From JBALVT01 sp045110675 (GTDB lineage Bacteria; Pseudomonadota; Gammaproteobacteria; Pseudomonadales; Halieaceae): 64,000 bases of DNA. A program made the position numbers and the translations under genes. Location of the stretch: the NCBI GenBank assembly GCA_045110675.1, contig JBGCGJ010000029.1:18511-82510 (forward strand), given 5' to 3'. The notes under the pieces were generated by a model. That model did no database searches. It worked only from the letters and a program-made list of their open reading frames with translations, and was not told the DNA's origin. Shown here piece by piece: positions 16,066 to 22,992 of the stretch (its first letter is position 1; every line of letters begins with the position of its first letter).

Positions 16066-18177
16066 TCAGGTGTCGACCGGGATTTCGGCTTCTCCAGGCG
16101 CCGTGTAGTAGCCGCTAAGGGCAAAGATATCCAGGGCACCGTCATTATTGATGTCGGCAAACTGACTACCCCAGCTCCAGCCTGCGCGTTCCACAGTGAT
16201 TGCCGGTGATGCCATGCCGGAAACGTGCTCAAATGTATCTTCGGTATTTCTAAGCAGAGAATTGCCACCGGCCATCTTTACTATGCGCGGATCGATGCCC
16301 GGTATTTGCGCAGTGATTCGCTGCCCGGCCTTGCTATACATATTTGAAACGTAGAGGTCCTGCCGGCCATCCTGATCGTAATCTCCCCAGGTGGCACCCA
16401 TGCCAAACCCAATGTCTGCCGTGTTGCTCACTTCGGTCACATTGGAAAAATTTCCAGCCCCGTCGTTGCGAAACAGAACATTGGAAGCGAAGTCATTGGC
16501 GACATAGAGATCGGGGTCGCCGTCGTTATCGTAGTCGGCCCACGTCGACTGGTAAGTGTTCAGGAATAGCCGAAGTTCTGGTGTAGACTTTTCTGCTATA
16601 AACCCGCTGCCAGTATTGCGAAGGAGTAGATTCGGTGGCCCGGGTCTATTGAGATTTTCGTGACTTTCGCCACTCTCTAGCAAGGCGCTCAGGTGCTCGG
16701 TGTCTGATTCTGGCAGGTATCTCGAGTACGCATCGTGGCCTTGATGTCTGATCATATCGGATGCGTAGGTCGAGATGTAAATATCCAAAAGACCATCGCC
16801 ATCGTAATCAGCTGCTGCGAGCGAGGAGGCAAAAAAGGGCAGTGGGACATCGATGTCACCTGAACGGTCAACGAAACGACCGTTGTCATTCTTTAGGTAA
16901 ACACTGCGTGCCAGGGTTCTACCAATGAAAACATCGGAATCACCGTCATTGTCAAAATCGGCAAAAATTGCCGCTGAATTGAAGTCATTTAACACAAGCC
17001 CATACTGCGCAGCTCGTTCGTCAAAAGTTCCATCTCCATTATTATGGAGCAGCATGGTTGGTCCCCAGCGAGACATAAGATAGATATCATCGAAACCATC
17101 ATTGTCTATATCAACCACAGCTATGCCCGGGTGACGGTCAAAAGCTGGAATGCTAAAAAACTCATGGGGTTTAGACCTTGTTCCATCTTCATTGCCGAGC
17201 AAAAAGTTCAGCACTAATTCCTCGTGGCGCGAGCGGCGCGCCTCAGCTAAAACCGATGGCGGCAGAACCGAATCCAAGACCTCATCAAACAACAGTGCCT
17301 TTGATTCCTGCATTTGCAGGCTGGAAGTCTTCCACTCATTAATCCGCCAGCTTTCGAGTTGATCTATTGGTGATGAAGGAGGGCGATTCCAAACTACTTT
17401 GAGGTAGCCTTCCACTGAGGCGGGCTTCCCCGCGTCCCGGCGTGCGAGAGCATAAAATCCCACTGAAATCTCAAATTGTGTGCGCTGATCATCAAGAAAG
17501 TGACCGGCTATTGGGTAAAACTTAGCGTGCTCAAAATACTCAACTGAATCCATTAGTGGCTGCCACAGTCTCAGATTTTCGCGTGGAATTTCTTCTAGCT
17601 GTCCGGCTACATTGAGTTCGCGCTGGGCGAGGTTGGCTGGGAAAAATCGAGGAGCCTGGGAATCGTAATCTGTGCCGCTAAGGTCGCGTACCAACACACG
17701 ATCAGAGAATAGCGACCGGCTGTCGTGGTCGGGCAGTTGAAGATTTAGGAGACTGCGCGATAGTGTTTTCTTTAGTGGTATCGTCAGATCGATCAGCAGT
17801 TCTTCACCGGTGGACATTTCCTGCCAAGCCTGGCGCAACTCGCGATCAGGATCAATGATATGCAAGGCTCTCAGGTTGCCGTACAGGCCAAAAAATAGAA
17901 CTGCAACCAAACCAAAGACCACAGCGCGGTTAGCTCCAGAGCCAAATATCCCGGTGGGCCGGCGCAGTATGAACCACAATCCAATACTCGCGACTACCAG
18001 CTGCAATAACGCAATGGCAACGACACTTGCGAGTGAGTAAATATATTGATCGGCGCTGAATAGCCGTTCTAATGACCATTTGTTGAAGGCAATAGCATTC
18101 GACAGAAGTAGCAGACCAGTCAAGCGGCTTGGAACTCTGTCACTCTTTGCGTTTGGCTGCGCAGTTTGGCTGCTCAT
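16066..18177 (-). CDS. Membrane-anchored VCBS/FG-GAP repeat protein, N-terminal part (ends at in-frame UGA)
   Basis: Frame of 703 residues. The N-terminus has about three membrane segments (residues about 19-110, for example YSLASVVAIALLQLVVASIGLW and AVVFGLVAVLFFGLYG). A soluble region without recognised domains follows (about 115-340). At least five FG-GAP/VCBS blades come next, with calcium-type loops such as DIDNDGFDDIYL, DFDNDGDSDVFI, DYDGDGLLDIYI, DYDNDGDPDLYV and DINNDGALDIFA. It ends at VDT-stop at 16066. The same reading frame continues without interruption into TDFWRAVAR and the ASPIC/UnbV-thioredoxin part, so the intact protein would be about 1084 residues. The domain order suggests a membrane-anchored periplasmic beta-propeller linked to the EPS machinery. 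A paralogue with a similar N-terminus is encoded at 22993-25437. Confidence 0.85.
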   Translation of the reverse strand: MSSQTAQPNAKSDRVPSRLTGLLLLSNAIAFNKWSLERLFSADQYIYSLASVVAIALLQLVVASIGLWFILRRPTGIFGSGANRAVVFGLVAVLFFGLYGNLRALHIIDPDRELRQAWQEMSTGEELLIDLTIPLKKTLSRSLLNLQLPDHDSRSLFSDRVLVRDLSGTDYDSQAPRFFPANLAQRELNVAGQLEEIPRENLRLWQPLMDSVEYFEHAKFYPIAGHFLDDQRTQFEISVGFYALARRDAGKPASVEGYLKVVWNRPPSSPIDQLESWRINEWKTSSLQMQESKALLFDEVLDSVLPPSVLAEARRSRHEELVLNFLLGNEDGTRSKPHEFFSIPAFDRHPGIAVVDIDNDGFDDIYLMSRWGPTMLLHNNGDGTFDERAAQYGLVLNDFNSAAIFADFDNDGDSDVFIGRTLARSVYLKNDNGRFVDRSGDIDVPLPFFASSLAAADYDGDGLLDIYISTYASDMIRHQGHDAYSRYLPESDTEHLSALLESGESHENLNRPGPPNLLLRNTGSGFIAEKSTPELRLFLNTYQSTWADYDNDGDPDLYVANDFASNVLFRNDGAGNFSNVTEVSNTADIGFGMGATWGDYDQDGRQDLYVSNMYSKAGQRITAQIPGIDPRIVKMAGGNSLLRNTEDTFEHVSGMASPAITVERAGWSWGSQFADINNDGALDIFALSGYYTAPGEAEIPVDT

Positions 18178-18498
18178 GATTCCCGTGTAACCTGTTAGAC
18201 TATTGCGCTGAGATGATGATCTAGATTGGTCGCCACTCTAGACGACTCTTACACCGCACAACAGCATGGTGATTACGACTAGGATAAATAGAATTTTGTC
18301 GGAAATCTATCTCTAATAATGGATTAAAAAAGCGCGTCTCGCTGTACGGGGCAGCCTATGAGAGCCCCGCGCTAACCGGGGCTAAGGCGCGACATATGCG
18401 GGTGCTTGTTAGCGATCAAGGGATGACATACTCTCTTGAAATAGTTGCCCAGAGCTCACTGAAAACCCGAACACTTTTCGAGAAGGTTCAACGATGCC
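18178..18498. other. 321-base divergent region with competing hairpin arms
   Basis: No gene is supported. The leader before the flippase gene contains CGGGGC at 18347-18352, GCCCCG at 18364-18369 and CGGGGC at 18377-18382. The middle arm can pair with either flank, forming two mutually exclusive hairpins. No U-run follows the second hairpin (18363-18383). AGAAGG at 18481 is a possible ribosome binding site for the GTG start at 18499. Confidence 0.4.
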
Positions 18499-19962
18499 GT
18501 GACCACAAACTACGAACAAAAACAGAGCGTGTCTCAGAGCCAGTTAATCATTATTTTGTCTACTGCGCTGCGGCTCGTCGCTTCACTGGCTCTGATTATG
18601 TTGATTGGCCGAGAGCTGCCACCCGCGGATTTCGGCTTTTACGCATTAGTTATGACTCTTTTCGTAATGGCCAGAGAGCTAATGGATGTCGGTTCAACCA
18701 GCCTGGCTGTGAGAGAGATAGCCTTGCAACCACAACAAGAGCGAGCTCTGTTAGAAACCTTGGTGGGAATGCGTGTCGCAGCAGGTATCGTGCTTGCAAT
18801 CCCGTGCTTGCTACTGGCATTTCAGCAGGAGGATATCTATCAAAAAATAATTCTGTCTACGGTGGCGTTTTCCTTACCGTTTCTCGCTTATGGCGCGCTG
18901 GGAGTTGTTTATCAGCTGCGGCAAAATTTGCGCCCGCCTTCGACCATTGTACTCGCGCTACAGTACGGGCTATTGCTAACGTGTTTTTTGCTTTATGTGT
19001 TACATGCCCCGGTTTGGGCTTATCCCGCCGCATTGGTCGCAAGAGAGCTACTAGGCCTCTTGTGGCTAAAAGTTCTCGCCGGAAACACGCTGGGCTATGG
19101 AATCACGCCTCAGTTCGGTTTGGAAAAGATACGCGACTTTTTGCGCAAAGCTGTAGTAGTTGGCATCGCGGCCGCAATGTATAACCTCTACTTTTATATC
19201 GGTCCGTTGCTTATTTGGTTTTTGCGTCCTGCTGCCGAGATGGGAGCTTACTCATCAGCTTTTAGACCGATAAGTCAGCTGCTTTCGTTTCCGTTGATGT
19301 TGATGTTGCCCCTTCTTCCCGTTCTGACTCAATTTTCGAAAACTGACCCCGCGGCTCTTCGAAGACAGGCGTCTAGTTTTTTGCCGCTGGCCATTGGATC
19401 AGGCGCAATCGCTGCAGTCAGCGGGTGGGCTTCAAGCGCTGACGCACTGTTTGTTCTTTATGGCGAAAATTATATTGAGGGCTCTCTATCTGCAGTAGTC
19501 ACTTTAAAGGTTTTATCGGTGTCCGTAGCGTTCTCCATGGCCACGGCCGTAGTAATCATGTTCCTGCTGGCTCAGGGACTTGAAAAATTGCTGGTGCTGA
19601 TTTGCCTGGCCGGACTAATCGTGAATCTCGTATGTAATGTATCCCTTCTGCCTGCGTATGGCTTTCCCGCGGCTGCGGTGGCAACGCTTACGACTGAAAT
19701 ATGCGTTTTTCTCTTTGGCATTGGCACTATGGTCCATCTGAAGGTTTGGAACGTGTCCTGGCCGTCCCTGCTGGTAAGTTTTCTTCCCGCGCTTGCGCTG
19801 GCAGTTGCCTTATACATGCTACCTCTCGGATTCGGCATGCCAAAGCTAATTGCTGTCTTGATTTTTTCGGCAATTGCGATACTGATCATGCTGCATTTGC
19901 CGAGTACCAAAAAAGGTCGCGATGAGCTTTCTCGCCAAGCTGTGAAGGCCGTCACAAGTTGA
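18499..19962 (+). CDS. Wzx-type polysaccharide flippase
   Basis: A 487-residue integral membrane protein of the MOP exporter/oligosaccharide flippase superfamily with about 12-14 predicted membrane helices. Typical features are the N-terminal helix pair around LVASLALIMLIGRELPPADFGFYALV and the amphipathic first loop. It would translocate undecaprenyl-linked repeat units across the inner membrane. The start is GTG at 18499: an ATG at 18494 opens a two-codon frame (ATG CCG TGA) that overlaps the GTG, an arrangement that could couple or reduce initiation. A second flippase is encoded at 31243-32679, so the region may make two glycans or hold a redundant gene. Confidence 0.9.
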   Translation: MTTNYEQKQSVSQSQLIIILSTALRLVASLALIMLIGRELPPADFGFYALVMTLFVMARELMDVGSTSLAVREIALQPQQERALLETLVGMRVAAGIVLAIPCLLLAFQQEDIYQKIILSTVAFSLPFLAYGALGVVYQLRQNLRPPSTIVLALQYGLLLTCFLLYVLHAPVWAYPAALVARELLGLLWLKVLAGNTLGYGITPQFGLEKIRDFLRKAVVVGIAAAMYNLYFYIGPLLIWFLRPAAEMGAYSSAFRPISQLLSFPLMLMLPLLPVLTQFSKTDPAALRRQASSFLPLAIGSGAIAAVSGWASSADALFVLYGENYIEGSLSAVVTLKVLSVSVAFSMATAVVIMFLLAQGLEKLLVLICLAGLIVNLVCNVSLLPAYGFPAAAVATLTTEICVFLFGIGTMVHLKVWNVSWPSLLVSFLPALALAVALYMLPLGFGMPKLIAVLIFSAIAILIMLHLPSTKKGRDELSRQAVKAVTS

Positions 19963-20140
19963 TGAAAGATTCGCAGCTGACCCAAGCAATAAGTTTGATA
20001 ACAAAGGAAATTGGAGTGTATTTGGACTAAAATGGCACTGTTGGATAACTAAAATGCGCTAGACTTGATGAATTGTTGATGTAGCAATTCCACTTTGTTT
20101 ATCACAGCAAACCCGATTGTTTTGATTAGAGCAAAAAAAT

Positions 20141-21991
20141 ATGAATCGATTCCGCATACGCTTACTGCTCTTTTGCTTGCTCCCTCTTCCGTTTTCTCAC
20201 GCTTCAGCTCAGAGCACCATCTCTGGCCAGGACTTCTACAGTCCGATTGTTGAATGGCAGCAAGCCTCCGGGCGAGAAGTTACCCCTATTCACGCCGCGC
20301 TTTTACCCACCGGCGAAGTGCTTTTTGTCAGTTATTTCAAATTTTTTGCGAATCCAGAATTAGATCTCACCACACCGGGATTGATACCGGAGTTTTCGTT
20401 TGTTATGGATCCCAGCCCGGTTTATACCGAACCTCCTGCGACCAGAATGATCGTGCCCGAGGTTACGCCGCTGCCTTCCAGTCCCGTCATTGATCAAACT
20501 ACTAATACAGCGGAATTTAGAAGCCTGATATGCGGCGGCCACTCTTTGATGGCGGATGGCAGTTTGTTTTTTGCCAGTGGCGCGGATGTTTCCATAGATT
20601 TAGACCTCTACTTCGACGGGCAGCTGTTGGATAGTTTGGTGGTCGATGGCCTAACGGAGTCGCTTAGCTACGACCCATTTTCAAGAAGCTGGGTTCAAAA
20701 CCCGGATACGATTGTGAAAGGGCCACAATTGGACACTCCTGCTCGATGGTATGCCACGGTTACCCGCTTGGCCGATTCTAGAATGCTGGTGACTGGCGGA
20801 TATGAGAAAGTTCTCCCTGAGTTCTCCTATAACAACAGTGTTGAAATTTTCGAGCCAGACACAAATGCTTGGACGGTTGTCTCCGATCTTAATGATACCC
20901 CTCCTGGAATTGAAAACCCGGACTATACGCACGTGTTTCAGTATCCCTCAGATTTCAATTATGTTGAGCCGAATTCGGGGAATACTGTCAATCTCGATCT
21001 GGTGTTAATGATTGGAGGTTCTGCGGAGCCGCTGTTCCTAATGATGGATGGGCCCAATAAAATTTGGCACCATACGCAACAGTTTCGCCCGGGCGCCAAA
21101 GAGTTTATCGACGCATCTGCGCCGAAAACTGTATTCCCCAATCACGGTTCTTCCACCGCAATGCTGCCCCTTCGATTACCAGAATCTAGCTGGGGATATA
21201 CTAATGGTAGCCTCATGAATGTCGGCGGCGCGCACATGACACCGATGGAAGGCAATATCGATGTTTTCGATCCTGGATTAAATGCCTGGCTACCTTCCGT
21301 TCCGATGGGAGGCCTTCGCCATCATGCATCGACCGTGATTCTGCCCGATGGTCGCATACTCATTTTGGGTGGGCACGATGATATGAGCGCCGTTAAACAG
21401 ACTGGATTGGCGCAGTATGTAGATCCAAAGAACAATTTCGAAGTCTCTAATGGTCTGGCAGTAATGCCCGAAACACGCGGTTATCACACCGTTGCTCTGT
21501 TGCTGCCAGATGGCCGTGTGTTGCTCGGCGGAGGAAATCCGGCCGGCCAGGACGGTTACGAGTTACCCAATTTCCGCTATTACTATCCCGACTATATGTT
21601 TGAACCTCGCCCGCAACTATCATACGTACAAGATACGATGCAGTTGACTAATTACTCTATCTTTTTTGTTCCACACCTAACCAATGTCGATGAAGCAACG
21701 CTCATTGGCCTTGGATCAATGACACACTCTTTCGATATGAGTCAAAGAAGTATTCAACTCCGAATGTTGGAGTTCAATATTACGATAAAGTTGGAATCCG
21801 GCTCATGGGTGCAAGTGGGGCCTGAGCAGTGTGTTGATGATCCCTTGGCCTGCTTCGATGTACTTGCTGTGCAAACCCCTGATACGGCCGAAATCGCGCC
21901 GCCGGGATACTATATGTTTTCTATTCTCGACGAAAACCGGATTCCTTCGGTATCGAAAATTGTAAAGCTTGTAGAAGCTTCAGGTTCTTGA
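20141..21991 (+). CDS. Secreted copper radical oxidase (galactose oxidase/glyoxal oxidase-like)
   Basis: A 616-residue protein with a signal peptide (MNRFRIRLLLFCLLPLPF, cleavage after about ASA at residue 24). Kelch-type beta-propeller repeats follow (ADSRMLVTGGYEK, PDGRILILGGHDD, PDGRVLLGGGNPAG), then a C-terminal immunoglobulin-like galactose-oxidase set domain. All residues of the galactose oxidase copper and cofactor site appear in order: Cys131 in LICGGH and Tyr204 in ARWYATV (the thioether-crosslinked pair), Tyr448-His449 in RGYHTV, and His529 in MTHSFD. Galactose oxidase converts the C6 hydroxymethyl of galactose to an aldehyde with release of hydrogen peroxide. In Streptomyces a related enzyme, GlxA, acts with a glycan synthase. 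Here it stands alone, between the flippase gene and a convergent glycosyltransferase, so action on the EPS or on external galactosides is plausible. Confidence 0.87.
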   Translation: MNRFRIRLLLFCLLPLPFSHASAQSTISGQDFYSPIVEWQQASGREVTPIHAALLPTGEVLFVSYFKFFANPELDLTTPGLIPEFSFVMDPSPVYTEPPATRMIVPEVTPLPSSPVIDQTTNTAEFRSLICGGHSLMADGSLFFASGADVSIDLDLYFDGQLLDSLVVDGLTESLSYDPFSRSWVQNPDTIVKGPQLDTPARWYATVTRLADSRMLVTGGYEKVLPEFSYNNSVEIFEPDTNAWTVVSDLNDTPPGIENPDYTHVFQYPSDFNYVEPNSGNTVNLDLVLMIGGSAEPLFLMMDGPNKIWHHTQQFRPGAKEFIDASAPKTVFPNHGSSTAMLPLRLPESSWGYTNGSLMNVGGAHMTPMEGNIDVFDPGLNAWLPSVPMGGLRHHASTVILPDGRILILGGHDDMSAVKQTGLAQYVDPKNNFEVSNGLAVMPETRGYHTVALLLPDGRVLLGGGNPAGQDGYELPNFRYYYPDYMFEPRPQLSYVQDTMQLTNYSIFFVPHLTNVDEATLIGLGSMTHSFDMSQRSIQLRMLEFNITIKLESGSWVQVGPEQCVDDPLACFDVLAVQTPDTAEIAPPGYYMFSILDENRIPSVSKIVKLVEASGS

Positions 21992-22017
21992 TCTCAATCA
22001 GGTCCCCTAGGTAGTAC

Positions 22018-22989
22018 TCAGTCCGCTCTCGCTCTTAAAGGCGCTTTCTCGAAAGCTGAATGGCTGCTGCTTGAGAACAGTTTGCGTACGTTACGCCATG
22101 CCACTGTAAATGGTCTTGAAGCCAGATAGGGTAGAGATCCCTTTGATAAGATTCGAACCAGTCCACCCCAAACGGCCGTTCCAGTTATGATCTCCAGCAC
22201 ACCTATGTTGCTGTTATGAACCTGCCTGCGATATTTCGCCAGGGGCGCATCAAGTAGTGGTTCGCAGATATCAAGAACCTCAAGAATTTCGCTATGCACG
22301 GTAATTTTGGACGCTCCTGAGTGCGATATGCTCTCTCGGTGTTTTCTATACCAACAACAGACTTCGGATGTTGAGGCGGCGAAATAATTGCGCGCTACCA
22401 TGACTATATAAAAATAGTCAGATATGAGTATGACACTCGGTGGAATACCTCCGATGTCGAGCACGGCGGACCTGCGCAGTGCAACCGAGCTATAGGAAAT
22501 GAATGAGGGCATATCTATCAGCTCTCGAAATACGTTACCTTGGGGGAGATTGTCGCGGCTGTGCCATCGGTCGAAGGGCTCGATTTTTCCAGACGCGTAA
22601 AACTGCAGTGTCCAGCCATAGACAATTCCGAGTTTCCCTGATTTATCCTGATCGATGGCCTCACTTTGCAGCGCAAGCTTGTTCGGGGTCCAGACATCGT
22701 CGTGGTCGAGGAAAGCGAGCCAATCGCCTTTAGCCAAATGTACGACTAAATTTCGTGCGGGTCCGACCGTAGTGTGTTCTGGTGCGCAGTAGTAGTGTAT
22801 TCGATTATCATCCAACGCCTGGCAAATTGCTGCGGTATTATCCGTAGATTGATTGTCCCAGATAATAAGCTCCCAGTCCGTATAGGTTTGAGCCAGCACG
22901 CTTTCGAGTGCTTCGCCTATATACTTTTCGCCGTTGTATGCATTAATAATGACGGAAAATTTTGGTGCTTTTGGTGACTTATTCGGCAT
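22018..22989 (-). CDS. Family 2 glycosyltransferase
   Basis: A 323-residue GT-A fold enzyme with the signatures FSVIINAYNGEKYIGEALESV, WELIIWDNQSTDNT and WLAFLDHDDVW, the last with the metal-binding acidic residues. It is encoded directly downstream of the second VCBS protein (three bases apart), so the two are likely cotranscribed. It probably adds one residue to the EPS repeat unit. No transmembrane segment is obvious, and the donor sugar cannot be deduced. Confidence 0.9.
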   Translation of the reverse strand: MPNKSPKAPKFSVIINAYNGEKYIGEALESVLAQTYTDWELIIWDNQSTDNTAAICQALDDNRIHYYCAPEHTTVGPARNLVVHLAKGDWLAFLDHDDVWTPNKLALQSEAIDQDKSGKLGIVYGWTLQFYASGKIEPFDRWHSRDNLPQGNVFRELIDMPSFISYSSVALRRSAVLDIGGIPPSVILISDYFYIVMVARNYFAASTSEVCCWYRKHRESISHSGASKITVHSEILEVLDICEPLLDAPLAKYRRQVHNSNIGVLEIITGTAVWGGLVRILSKGSLPYLASRPFTVAWRNVRKLFSSSSHSAFEKAPLRARAD

Positions 22990-22992
22990 GCT

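Noticed and set aside
15909..16268. A 119-residue minus-strand frame overlapping the UGA site, possibly signalling a frameshift
   Set aside because: The two parts of the VCBS protein are in the same phase across the UGA, so no frameshift is needed. This frame has no family features.
18396..19184. A 262-residue plus-strand frame overlapping the flippase gene
   Set aside because: The translation is rich in Arg and Cys with no domain, while the flippase frame shows clear membrane helices. It is a shadow frame.
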